In this document: piece by piece, positions 34,107 through 42,489 of the stretch
How positions within the stretch are numbered: position 1 is the stretch's first letter
Layout: each line of letters starts with the position of its first letter
DNA from: Acidimicrobiales bacterium
Lineage (GTDB): Bacteria > Actinomycetota > Acidimicrobiia > Acidimicrobiales > Aldehydirespiratoraceae
Length of the DNA: 64,000 bases
NCBI GenBank assembly: GCA_033344915.1
Contig: JAWPML010000001.1
Span: 596,369 to 660,368, forward strand
Reading direction: 5' to 3'
Translations under genes and position numbers: made by a program
The notes under the pieces: model-generated
Databases searched by the model: none
What the model saw: the letters and a program-made list of their open reading frames with translations, nothing else
Told to the model about the DNA's origin: nothing

Positions 34107-35122
34107 CAGGCCGCCGCTCTGGGGATGCCAATGGGCCCGAACTCGGCGTCGGCCAGCCGCGCGTACTCCAGGGCGGGCTCGCCGAGCTGGAGCAGCCAGG
34201 CCGAGGCGCGGCGGTGGTAGAGCTGGATGTCGTACTCCTCGGAGAAGCCGTAGCCGCCGTGGTACTGGAGCGACCGGTCGGTGGCGAAGCGGGCGGTCTC
34301 GGCGGCGAACAGGAGCGCCATGCCGGCGAGCCGGGCGCGATCGGGCTGGGCGGACGCCATCGCCCAGACGGCACGGTGGGCGAGCAGGTGGGCGCCCTCC
34401 AACCGGGTGGCTGCGTCGGCGAGGCCGTGCTGCACGGCCTGGAAGGTGCCCACGGGCACGTCGAACTGGATCCGGTCCTTCACATAGTCGACGCCGAGCT
34501 CGATTGCGCGACGGGCGAGGCCGCAGTAGGCGACCGCCATCAGCGCCCGCCACTCGTCGAGGGCCTGCTGCCAGTCGCCGTCGCGGTCCTCCCACGAGGA
34601 TCCGCCGCTCGCCGCGATGCTGCGGTCGGCCAGGGGCAGGTCACCGGTGTTGCGGGGGCCGGTTCCGGGGGCGGCGTCGGCCGTCGTGACCACGAGGGAT
34701 CCACTGCGAGCCACGACGAGATCGGCGACGGCGCCGGCGGGCACGAGCCGGAGGCGGCCGTCCTGCGCAGGCCGCAGGGCGATCGTCGCGATCTGTTCGC
34801 CGGCGACGACGGTGTCGATGTCGGCGCCGAGCCGGTGCAGCAGCCGGGTGGCCACGGCATGTTCGACGAGCGGGACCGGGGCGAGGTGGGCGCCCCAGCT
34901 CTCGACGACCACGGCGAGGTCCGACAGCGACGCGTCACCACCGCCGGCCGACGCGGGGACCGCCATCCCGGGCGCGCCGGTGGCCGCGAGCTTGTCCCAC
35001 AGCGATCGGTCGAATCCGCCGGGTTCGGCCGCCCGCACGACCTCGATCGGGCTCTCGTTGGCGAAGAACCCGTCGAAGACGTCCTTGACCGCGGCTTCGT
35101 CCTCGCTCAGTCGGGTGCGCAT
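34106..35122 (-). CDS. Acyl-CoA dehydrogenase partner subunit
   Basis: 338-aa acyl-CoA dehydrogenase-like protein. The C-terminal domain keeps AVQHGLADAATRLEGAHLL and QYHGGYGFSEEYDIQLYHRR, but the beta domain lacks the usual TEPxxGSD FAD/substrate motif and is short. This is the pattern of the partner subunit in heteromeric ChsE-type dehydrogenases. ATG 35120-35122 begins MRTRLSEDEAAVKDV. Translationally coupled to the 388-aa subunit. Confidence 0.85.
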   Translation of the reverse strand: MRTRLSEDEAAVKDVFDGFFANESPIEVVRAAEPGGFDRSLWDKLAATGAPGMAVPASAGGGDASLSDLAVVVESWGAHLAPVPLVEHAVATRLLHRLGADIDTVVAGEQIATIALRPAQDGRLRLVPAGAVADLVVARSGSLVVTTADAAPGTGPRNTGDLPLADRSIAASGGSSWEDRDGDWQQALDEWRALMAVAYCGLARRAIELGVDYVKDRIQFDVPVGTFQAVQHGLADAATRLEGAHLLAHRAVWAMASAQPDRARLAGMALLFAAETARFATDRSLQYHGGYGFSEEYDIQLYHRRASAWLLQLGEPALEYARLADAEFGPIGIPRAAA

Positions 35123-35147
35123 GCCGCCAATGATGGCGCGGATCGGG

Positions 35148-35489
35148 TCAGTCGGCAGAAGTGGCGCAGACCGCCGCGCAGATGCCGGTGAGCCGATCGC
35201 GGTCCAAACGGAACCAGGCCCACTTGCCCCGCTGCTCGCGTTCGAGGATGCCGACCTGGGTGAGCTGCGACAGGTGGTGGCTGACGGTCGCCTGGGACCG
35301 GCCGGCCGGTTCGGTGAGGTCGCACGCGCAGGCCTCGCCGCTCTCCGTCGCTGCGATGAACGACAGCAGCCGAAGCCGGACCGGGTCCGCGAGCGCCTTC
35401 AACATGACGGCGAGCTCCTCGGCGTCGCTCGCGGAGAGGGGGGACGCCTGGAGCGGCGTGCAGCACGGAGCGGACAGCGAGATTTTCAT
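35148..35489 (-). CDS. ArsR/SmtB-family metalloid-sensing repressor
   Basis: 113-aa winged-helix repressor. The DNA-binding helix is RSQATVSHHLSQLTQVGILE. Candidate metal(loid) ligands are the N-terminal Cys9-Cys10 pair and Cys54/Cys56 in EACACDL of helix 3; this arrangement is similar to the N-terminal Cys pair plus helix-3 Cys site of Corynebacterium ArsR. A C-terminal CAAVC is present too. ATG 35487-35489 (MKISLSAPCC) is chosen to keep the Cys pair near the start; the frame stays open to 35525. Divergent from the CadI/ArsI-type gene, with two operator-like boxes between. Confidence 0.9.
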   Translation of the reverse strand: MKISLSAPCCTPLQASPLSASDAEELAVMLKALADPVRLRLLSFIAATESGEACACDLTEPAGRSQATVSHHLSQLTQVGILEREQRGKWAWFRLDRDRLTGICAAVCATSAD

Positions 35490-35498
35490 GAGAAACAT

Positions 35499-35560
35499 AT
35501 TGACATACATCGATACGTTCGGCAAGGTTGCATTCGACAGACATATCGACCATCATCGAA
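35499..35560. promoter_or_regulatory. Two candidate ArsR operator boxes
   Basis: Two boxes match the same imperfect palindrome pattern WTYGA-N6-TCGAW: ATTGA-CATACA-TCGAT at 35499-35514 and ATCGA-CCATCA-TCGAA at 35545-35560. They lie in the AT-rich stretch between the divergent arsR-like (start 35489) and CadI/ArsI-type (start 35580) genes. Spacing and symmetry resemble known ArsR half-sites. A good AGGAGA ribosome site precedes the 35580 start. Confidence 0.5.
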
Positions 35561-35579
35561 ATGAACCCAGGAGACATCA

Positions 35580-36002
35580 ATGCGTCTGCAACTTGCCCTC
35601 GACGTCAGCGATCTCGACGAAGCCGTCGAGTTCTACACGAAGATGTTCGCCACCGAGCCGGCGAAGATCCGCCCCGGCTACGCCAACTTCGCGATCGCCG
35701 AGCCGCCGCTCAAGCTCGTCCTCTTCGAGAACAAGAACGGCGGTGGCACCATCAACCATCTCGGCGTCGAGGTCGAAGAGGCCGCCCAGGTCAGCGATGC
35801 CGAGGCTCGCATCGCGAGCGCCGGCATCGAGACCACCGGCGTCGACGACACCGTCTGCTGCTACGCGGAGAAGAAGGAGACCTGGGTCGAGGCCCCGGAC
35901 GACCTCCGCTGGGAGTGGTACGTCAAGACCGGCGACGCCGAGCAGATGAACAACGAGGTCGTGAGCGTCGCGGCCGGCGACGGTCCGCCCTGCTGCGGCT
36001 GA
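35580..36002 (+). CDS. cadI: CadI/ArsI-family vicinal-oxygen-chelate protein
   Basis: 140-aa glyoxalase-fold protein. It has the CadI/ArsI markers: VSDLDEAVEFYTKMF, RPGYANFAIAEPPLKLVLFE, His60 in INHLGVEVEE and the vicinal Cys93-Cys94 in DTVCCYAEKK. It ends in a second CC pair (PPCCG). ArsI enzymes cleave the C-As bond of organoarsenicals; CadI proteins are metal-induced with less clear activity. Residue 4 is Gln, where I recall an iron-ligand His in ArsI, so CadI-like is safer. Under ArsR-type control by position. Confidence 0.9.
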   Translation: MRLQLALDVSDLDEAVEFYTKMFATEPAKIRPGYANFAIAEPPLKLVLFENKNGGGTINHLGVEVEEAAQVSDAEARIASAGIETTGVDDTVCCYAEKKETWVEAPDDLRWEWYVKTGDAEQMNNEVVSVAAGDGPPCCG

Positions 36003-36011
36003 CCGGCACCG

Positions 36012-37241
36012 CTACTTGGGAATGTCCTTCCAGGACTGGTTCTTGTCGTAGCCCGGCTCGCGGGGGAGCTGGAGCGACCGTTCCCCGATGTTGTTCTTGA
36101 GGACCTGGTCGGTTCCGCCGCCGATCGAGATCGAGTAGCGACCCATCAGCTCCGCCTGGGCCCAGGCGATCTGCGCCGCGGTGTCGTCGTCCGCCAGGGC
36201 GGCGGTGCCGGCGGCGCCGACGATCGCCATGGCGAGATCGCCGGCGAGTCGCTTGTTCGCCGAGGCGCCGAGCTTGATCAGGCCCGGGTCCATCGGCGGC
36301 ATTTCCCCCCGGCGCACGGCCTGCTGGACCTGTTCCCCCATCCAGCCGGAGATGCGCTCGCGGCTGAGGTAGCGGACGAGGTCCTGACGGATGATCGGGT
36401 CGTCGGCCACGCCCGCCTGTTCGGCGAGCATGCGGAGCTTGGCGCCGGTCGGCGTGCGGGTGCCGGCGATGAAGGCGGACTCGTTCGAGAGGACGGTGCG
36501 GGCCGGGCCCCACCCCTCGTTGACCTCGCCGACCACGTTGGCGACCGGGATGCGCACGTCGTTGAAGAACACCTCGTTGAAATGGGCCGACCGGTTGATC
36601 TGGACGAGCGGGCGCACCTCGATGCCGGGGGACGACATGTCGACCAGGATGAACGTGATGCCCTTGTGCTTGGGCAGGTCCGGATCCGTGCGGACCAGCA
36701 TGAATCCCCAGTCGGTGAACTGGGCCGAGCTGTTCCAGACCTTCTGGCCGTTGACGACGAACTCGTCGCCGTCGCGGACGGCCTTCGTGCCGAGCGACGC
36801 GAGATCGGAGCCGGCACCCGGTTCGGAGAAGAGCTGGCAGAACGTGAGCTCCCCCGAGAGCAGCTTCGGGATGAACTCCTGCTTCTGTTCCTCGGTGCCG
36901 TGACGGAGCAGGGTCGGGCCGAGCATCGCGATGGTCGCGCCGGGGAAGCCGATCCACTCCTCGTACTCGCCGGCGATCTCCCGCTCGATCCGGGTCATCC
37001 ACGCCTCGCCGCCGCCCCCGCCGTACTCCGCGGGCCAGGCGATGCCGGAGTAGCCGGCGGCGTGCAGGGTGCCGAGCCACTGCCGCGAGTTCTCGAAGTG
37101 GCTCCGCGCCGCGTCCGGGTCGATGTGGATGTTCGTGGCCCACGGGTCGTCGGGCTGCTTGGGCGTGGCGTTGGCCTCGTACCAGGCGCGCACCTCCGCT
37201 CGGAAGGCTGCATGCTCCGGGGGCTCGGCGGTGTCGCTCAT
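36012..37241 (-). CDS. Acyl-CoA dehydrogenase
   Basis: 409-aa enzyme (start ATG 37239-37241, MSDTAEPPEH; the frame is open to 37280). FSEPGAGSDLASLGTKAV and FVVNGQKVWNSSAQ are intact, and the C-terminal SISIGGGTDQVLKNNIGERSLQLPREP is similar to the 5411 dehydrogenase. Probably acts on acyl-CoA esters; substrate unknown. Divergent from the SnoaL-like gene at 37306. Convergent with the CadI-type gene. Confidence 0.93.
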   Translation of the reverse strand: MSDTAEPPEHAAFRAEVRAWYEANATPKQPDDPWATNIHIDPDAARSHFENSRQWLGTLHAAGYSGIAWPAEYGGGGGEAWMTRIEREIAGEYEEWIGFPGATIAMLGPTLLRHGTEEQKQEFIPKLLSGELTFCQLFSEPGAGSDLASLGTKAVRDGDEFVVNGQKVWNSSAQFTDWGFMLVRTDPDLPKHKGITFILVDMSSPGIEVRPLVQINRSAHFNEVFFNDVRIPVANVVGEVNEGWGPARTVLSNESAFIAGTRTPTGAKLRMLAEQAGVADDPIIRQDLVRYLSRERISGWMGEQVQQAVRRGEMPPMDPGLIKLGASANKRLAGDLAMAIVGAAGTAALADDDTAAQIAWAQAELMGRYSISIGGGTDQVLKNNIGERSLQLPREPGYDKNQSWKDIPK

Positions 37242-37305
37242 CGTCGCCGAGTCTCGTCGTCGCAGTGTGATCGACGCCAACCCGGCCCGCCTCTACGATC
37301 GCCCC

Positions 37306-37953
37306 GTGACCGAACCGGCATCGATCGAGGACCGGCTGGACCGGCTGGAGTCCCTCGAGGAGATCCGCCAGCTTCCCGCCAAGTACGCGCTCGCCCTGGA
37401 CATGCGCGACATGGACGCGATGGTGGGGCTGTTCGAGGAGCACGTGCGGGTCGGCAAGGGTGCCACGGGCCGCGAGGCGCTGCGCGACTACATGGACACG
37501 ACGCTGCGGAGTCCCTTCACCGGCACCGCCCATCACATCGGCGGCCACGTGATCGAGTTCGACGACCGGGACCACGCCCACGGTGTCGTGTACTCGAAGA
37601 ACGAGCACGAGACGCCCGTCGCCGACGGCGAGGACGAGTGGGTGATCATGCAGATGATGTACGTCGACGACTATGTCCGCGAGCACGGCCGGTGGTTCTT
37701 CCGGCGTCGGCTGCCGCTCTACTGGTACGCCACGGACCTCAACCGGCCGCCGACCGGCGAGCACAAGATGCGCTGGCCCGGCACCGAAGCCGCCGACGGC
37801 ACCTTCCACCAACTCTTCCCGAGCTATCGGGAGTTCTGGGAACGCGAGGGCGCGCCGGAGGGGCCCGTGCCGCCCCCGGCCCCGCTCGACGCGTTCATCG
37901 AGACCATGCGGCGCGGCGAGGCCGCGCCCCGGGTGAAGGTGAGGGCCGAATGA
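37306..37953 (+). CDS. SnoaL_4/NTF2-like protein
   Basis: 215-aa protein with an NTF2-like fold: IRQLPAKYALALDMRDMDAM followed by TAHHIGGHVIEFDD, which is the typical SnoaL_4 pattern, then a Trp/Tyr-rich strand YGRWFFRR-like region (HGRWFFRRRLPLYWYATD). GTG 37306 gives a plausible beginning (MTEPASIEDRLDRLES). Family members are often dehydratase- or isomerase-like. Its stop overlaps the start of the methyltransferase (ATGA), so both are co-translated. Divergent from the acyl-CoA dehydrogenase. Confidence 0.82.
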   Translation: MTEPASIEDRLDRLESLEEIRQLPAKYALALDMRDMDAMVGLFEEHVRVGKGATGREALRDYMDTTLRSPFTGTAHHIGGHVIEFDDRDHAHGVVYSKNEHETPVADGEDEWVIMQMMYVDDYVREHGRWFFRRRLPLYWYATDLNRPPTGEHKMRWPGTEAADGTFHQLFPSYREFWEREGAPEGPVPPPAPLDAFIETMRRGEAAPRVKVRAE

Positions 37954-38735
37954 CCGACTCCGAGCGCTATTCGACCGAGTCGGGCGAGGAGGACATCGAG
38001 CGGGTCCGGCTCGGCATGCTCGCCGCGGCGCGGGATCCGAAGACGTTCGCCCTGCTCGACCGGGTCGGCATCGGGGCGGGCATGCACGTGCTCGAGCTCG
38101 GAGCCGGGGCGGGCACGGTCAGTGCGTGGATGGCCGACCGGGTCGGGCCCGATGGGCGGGTGATGTCCACCGACATCGACCTCCAGTTCCACGCGGACGT
38201 GCCGGCCAACGTGATCGTCCGCCAACACGACGTGGAGGCCGATTCACTGCCCGCCGAGCACTTCGACGTCGTCCACGCCCGGGCGGTGCTGCAACACGTG
38301 CCGAGCCGTGCCGCGGTGATCGAGAAGCTGCTCGCGGCGACGAAACCGGGCGGCTGGCTCGTGCTCGAGGACGGCGTGTTCCTCGGATTCGCCGAGCAGG
38401 ACCTGCCCGAGCCCTATGCCGGCCTCCACCAGATCGTCGCCTCGGGGGCCATGAACGAGTGGCACGACCCGAACTACGGGCTCCAGATCCTCGGACGCCT
38501 CCGCGAGCTGGGGTGCACCGACCTCGATGTGGTCGGCGACGTGTGGGCGATGCGTCCGGGTGAGGCGGGCGGCGAGTGGTGGTTCCTCGCCCTCGAACGG
38601 GCGTTCCCCCGGCTGGTCGAGGCCGGGTTGGCCACCCAGGAGGACGCAGATGCCGCGCTCGCGCAGGTGCGAGCGCCCGGCTTCGTGATGGTGTCCACGA
38701 CCTCGCTCGCGACCATCGGCCGCAAGCCCGTCTAG
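37950..38735 (+). CDS. SAM-dependent methyltransferase
   Basis: 261-aa class I methyltransferase. SAM motif I is HVLELGAGAGTVSAWMADR, the post-I acid is in STDIDLQ, then motif VVHARAVLQHVPSR and the late GGWLVLEDG. It starts with an ATGA overlap with the SnoaL-like gene. The sequence style is that of the Methyltransf_25/ubiE group. Substrate unknown. Its end overlaps the convergent TetR gene by four bases. Confidence 0.86.
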   Translation: MTDSERYSTESGEEDIERVRLGMLAAARDPKTFALLDRVGIGAGMHVLELGAGAGTVSAWMADRVGPDGRVMSTDIDLQFHADVPANVIVRQHDVEADSLPAEHFDVVHARAVLQHVPSRAAVIEKLLAATKPGGWLVLEDGVFLGFAEQDLPEPYAGLHQIVASGAMNEWHDPNYGLQILGRLRELGCTDLDVVGDVWAMRPGEAGGEWWFLALERAFPRLVEAGLATQEDADAALAQVRAPGFVMVSTTSLATIGRKPV

Positions 38736-39364
38736 CGCGCGACGAGGCTGCGCACGAGCGAGTCGCAGGCGAGCTGGAGCAGCTCTTCACGCGTCTCGCC
38801 GAAGAAGATCTGGGGACTCAGGGCGAGCCGTTCGGCCGTGCCGACGCACCCGGCCCAGAACCAGGTGACCCGGTACTCGTGTTGGATCAATTCGATCCCG
38901 TCGTTGGCGGCCGCCCGGTCGAGCAGTTCGTCCGCCCGCTTGCCGAGCTCGAGGTAGGTCGCATCGACGCCGGCGGCGATCTCGCGGTCGGTCCGACCGG
39001 TGCTCGCCTCGGCGAACTCCAGCTCGTAGCGGCCGAGGCGTTCGTAGAGGTCGGTCACCCAGTCGAGCATCAGCCGCACCGTGGCGGGGAACGACTCCGT
39101 GGGCACGCGCTCGATCAGATCGAGTCCGGCGCGGATCTCATGAGCCATGAGTTCGCCGAAGATCTCGTCCTTGCCGGAGAACCACTGGTAGACGGCCCCG
39201 GTGCTCACCCCGGCCCGGGAGGCGACGGCGCGGATCGACAGTCCCTCCCAACCGGATTCCTCGAGGATGCTGGTGGCCGCGGCGAGCACGTCGCGACGTC
39301 GCCCGTCCCGATCACCCCGCGCGGTCGGGGTCGGGGGGTCGCTGAAGGGGTCGGGCTCGCTCAT
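38732..39364 (-). CDS. TetR-family transcriptional regulator
   Basis: 210-aa TetR repressor. The N-terminal helix-turn-helix is SIRAVASRAGVSTGAVYQWFSGKDEIF, preceded by an ATSILEESGWEGL helix. The C-terminal ligand domain is typical in length. ATG 39362-39364 (MSEPDPFSDPP) is followed by a disordered stretch. No clear palindrome was seen upstream. It lies just downstream of the MMPL transporter gene on the same strand, so it may regulate that transporter. Confidence 0.9.
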   Translation of the reverse strand: MSEPDPFSDPPTPTARGDRDGRRRDVLAAATSILEESGWEGLSIRAVASRAGVSTGAVYQWFSGKDEIFGELMAHEIRAGLDLIERVPTESFPATVRLMLDWVTDLYERLGRYELEFAEASTGRTDREIAAGVDATYLELGKRADELLDRAAANDGIELIQHEYRVTWFWAGCVGTAERLALSPQIFFGETREELLQLACDSLVRSLVAR

Positions 39365-39426
39365 GTGCGCCTTTCATCGCGGCGCAGCGACCGTAAACCA
39401 CGGGCCCACCGCCAGGCCAGCCCGTG

Positions 39427-42399
39427 TCAGCCGCCGCGGGCGGCCTCGATCGCCGCGTCGACCGTGGCCTGCTCGATCCCGCAGTCGAGCGCGGCCTGGA
39501 TGACCGGGACCAGCGCCTCGTCGGGGTAGTTCGGCGGATCCAGTGCGGTGACGAGGGCATCGAGGTCGACGCGGTCGCCGAGCACCGATCCGGTGCACAC
39601 CGCCCGCTGCGGATCGGCTCCAGCCCCCGTGAGCAGGCCGAAGAGGACGCTGGGCACGAACTCGGTTGGCGGGTCGGTGCCGAACTGGGAGACGTCGATC
39701 ACCTCGGGCGGCTCGTCGGGGTCGGGCACCGTGGTCGTGGTCGTCGTGGTCGTGGTGGTCGGGAGGGCCACCGCGGTGAACTCGCTGGTCGCGGCGTTGC
39801 CTTCCTCGGTGTCGGCGCTGAGGAACAGGGCAAGGCCGACGGCCACGAGCACGACGCCGCCGAGCGCCATCGACGGCCCCGGCCGGTCCGCGAGCCGCAC
39901 GCCGTGGCCGGCGGACTCGGAGGAGACGGGGGCGACGCCGACCAGGCCCCGTGTGTCGGCCCAGACGAGGAGCGGCGGCATGACGATGAGCGCCGAGAGC
40001 AGGGCGACCGCCACGTTCATGGTGACGATCAGGCCGAAGTCGGACAGGAGCGGCAGGGCCGAGAAGACGAGCACCCCGAAGCCGAAGATCGTGGTCAGCG
40101 CCGAGGTGAAGAAGGCGCGGCCGGTCCGGGCCGAGGCCCGATCCGTGGCCTCCTGTGGTGACAGGCCCCGCTGGCGTTCCTCGAGATAGCGCCCGAGGAT
40201 GAGCACGCTGAACTCGGTGCACGTCGCGATGACGAGCGGTCCGCTCACCGTGGTCAGCGGACTCAGCGACAGGCCGAGCACGGCGACGATCACCGAGGAC
40301 ATGCCGACCGCGAGCAGGACGGGCGTCATCGCGAGCAGCGCCCGGATCGCGCTGCGATGGCGGATCAACAACCACAGACCGGCGACGACGAGCGCGAGGT
40401 AGGTCAGCACGGCGCGGTTGGCCGAGAGGTTCTCCAGCAGGCCGACGCCGACGACGGCGAGCCCGGCCGGGACGGCCTTCACGGCCTGGTCGCCGGGTTC
40501 GAGGTCGACGACCAGGATGGAATCGGACGGGAGGTCGAGTTCGGCGATGCGGCGCTCGAGGTCCGCCTGGATCTCCGCGACGAGGATCGCGTCGTCAGCG
40601 AGGGGTGCGGGGGCGAGACGGAAGTTGACCTGCGTCGCCGTGCGGTCGTCCGCCACCAGGGCGCGATGGATGTCCGGGGGCATCACGTCGATCAGGAGCT
40701 CGAGGTCCTCGGCGCGGGGCGCAACCGGAGTCGCTCCCTCGATGTTGATGATCTTGGTCATCGTCGACACCATGCTCGAGCTGTTCGCGACGCGGAGTTC
40801 GTCCGGTGAGTCCCAGGTGCCGATGAACCCGGCGAGCATGTCGGCGACGGGTTGAGCATTGATGTTGTTCGCCTCGATCAGGATGCCCAACGTGCTCTCG
40901 AAGTTCGTCTCCTCCTTGAGGGTCTCGAGGTCCCGCACGGTCTGGGTGTCCTGGTTGACCCAGCGCACCGGATCGCTCTGGATCTCGAACTGATCCTCCA
41001 GCGCGATGCCGGCGATGAGCACGCCGACGGACAGCACCATGACGGGGACGACCGCCTTCTGCGGCAGACCGCCGAGCTTCACGATCGCCCGTTCGACGCG
41101 GGTGGGCTCGGTGAGCGACGTCGTTCGCGCCTTGTACTCGCGAATGCCGAGGATCGCGGTCGGCACGACGATGCCGATCACGAGGATGACCACGATGCCG
41201 ACGGCGAGCATGACGCCGAAGTCGCGGATCATCGGCACGAGCGAGATGCGCAGCACCAGGAACGCGAGCACCGCGCCGACCGTGGCTGCCCCGAGCGGCG
41301 GCCCGAGGTTGGCCAACGTCTCGCGCATCGGGTGGTCCTCGCGATCGAGCACCACTTCCTCCTCGACGCGGTTGTGCACCTGGATCGCGAAGTCCACGCC
41401 GAGCCCGATGAGGATCGGCAGACCCGAGATGGTGACGAGGGAGAGGTCGATCCCGGCGAACCCGAGGATCGAGAACGTCCACACGACGGCGATCAGCACC
41501 GCGAGCAGCGGGAGCAGCCGCCAGCGAACCGGGAAGGCGATGAGGAGGACCAGCGCCATCAGGGCGAACGCCGCGGCGCCGAGCGTGAGCATGCCGCCCT
41601 GGAGGTAGTCGTTGATGTCCTTGAGGAAGACGGGGGAGCCGGTGGTGATCGCGCTCCACCCCTCGAGCTCGGCCGTCTGCATGATCGCCAGCACCTGCTC
41701 GGTGGCGGACGAGAGCGTGTCGAGGTCGGCGTTGCCCTCGATGACCACGCCGCCGACCGCGGTCTGCTGGTCGGGGAAGGTCGACCGGAGGCTCGCCCGC
41801 AGCGTGCGGTCCTCGACGGGCGGGCCGGTGACGTCCGTGCCGTCGCGCACGAAGTCGGTGTTGTCGTAGAGCAGGAACTCGACCCAATCGCGGTTGCCGA
41901 GATCCGCGTCGCCGGCCGCGCCGAGCCGGAAGAGGGTGGTGGACAGGTCCTCCGTGCGCAGGGCCTGCGAGTCGGGATCGGGGTCGTCCTCGAGTGCGTG
42001 ACGGAGGCCGGCGGTGCCGACGCCCTCGTCGATGATGCGGCTGCTGAAGATGACGGAGGTGAGCGGGGTGATGACCGAGCTGACCTCCTCGATCTCGCGC
42101 AGCTCGGCCTCGATGCGGGCGAGTTCGGCCCGGTTGGCATCGGAGAAGAGGTCGGGGACGATCGCGTCGTCATCCGCGGTGAACAGGAGGATGACGGCCT
42201 CGCCGCCGAACTGCTTCTGGAACTCGACGTTGTCGAGCGCCTCCTGGCTGTCGCGGTTCAGGTAGCTGTCCTGGCCGGTGGCGAACTCGATCCTCCCGGC
42301 CCCGATGGAGAGAACGCCGGTGATCACCACCACGGCTCCGAGCACCAGATACCAGTACTTGCCCAGGTTCAGGCCGAGCGATCGCCAGATGCGTTCCAT
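39427..42399 (-). CDS. MMPL/RND-superfamily transporter (HpnN-like)
   Basis: 990-aa membrane transporter with two six-helix-plus-large-loop halves. Helix regions include YLVLGAVVVITGVLSIGAG, VFLKDINDYLQGGMLTLGAA, LPILIGLGVDFAIQVHNR and SGPLVIATCTEFSVLILGRY. Large loops between helices 1-2 and 7-8 should face outside. It resembles the lipid-exporting MMPL and hopanoid transporters. ATG 42397-42399 (MERIWRSLG) is taken; the frame is open to 42573 without similarity. The C-terminus has an exposed poly-Thr linker (ten Thr, near 39731-39762), then an acidic tail with two Cys residues (AVCTGS, LDCGIE). Confidence 0.9.
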   Translation of the reverse strand: MERIWRSLGLNLGKYWYLVLGAVVVITGVLSIGAGRIEFATGQDSYLNRDSQEALDNVEFQKQFGGEAVILLFTADDDAIVPDLFSDANRAELARIEAELREIEEVSSVITPLTSVIFSSRIIDEGVGTAGLRHALEDDPDPDSQALRTEDLSTTLFRLGAAGDADLGNRDWVEFLLYDNTDFVRDGTDVTGPPVEDRTLRASLRSTFPDQQTAVGGVVIEGNADLDTLSSATEQVLAIMQTAELEGWSAITTGSPVFLKDINDYLQGGMLTLGAAAFALMALVLLIAFPVRWRLLPLLAVLIAVVWTFSILGFAGIDLSLVTISGLPILIGLGVDFAIQVHNRVEEEVVLDREDHPMRETLANLGPPLGAATVGAVLAFLVLRISLVPMIRDFGVMLAVGIVVILVIGIVVPTAILGIREYKARTTSLTEPTRVERAIVKLGGLPQKAVVPVMVLSVGVLIAGIALEDQFEIQSDPVRWVNQDTQTVRDLETLKEETNFESTLGILIEANNINAQPVADMLAGFIGTWDSPDELRVANSSSMVSTMTKIINIEGATPVAPRAEDLELLIDVMPPDIHRALVADDRTATQVNFRLAPAPLADDAILVAEIQADLERRIAELDLPSDSILVVDLEPGDQAVKAVPAGLAVVGVGLLENLSANRAVLTYLALVVAGLWLLIRHRSAIRALLAMTPVLLAVGMSSVIVAVLGLSLSPLTTVSGPLVIATCTEFSVLILGRYLEERQRGLSPQEATDRASARTGRAFFTSALTTIFGFGVLVFSALPLLSDFGLIVTMNVAVALLSALIVMPPLLVWADTRGLVGVAPVSSESAGHGVRLADRPGPSMALGGVVLVAVGLALFLSADTEEGNAATSEFTAVALPTTTTTTTTTTVPDPDEPPEVIDVSQFGTDPPTEFVPSVLFGLLTGAGADPQRAVCTGSVLGDRVDLDALVTALDPPNYPDEALVPVIQAALDCGIEQATVDAAIEAARGG

Positions 42400-42489
42400 G
42401 CGCAGAGACTGACACGGATGGGCGCGCGACGCCCGGCCGAGGGGCGCTCGTGTGTCACTCCCGACCGCAAGTAGGGCACAATCGGATCC

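Noticed and set aside
42400-42489. Operator-like TGACACG/CGTGTGTCA half-sites between the MMPL and thiolase genes
   Set aside because: The arms do not match exactly and are spaced too widely for a convincing site.
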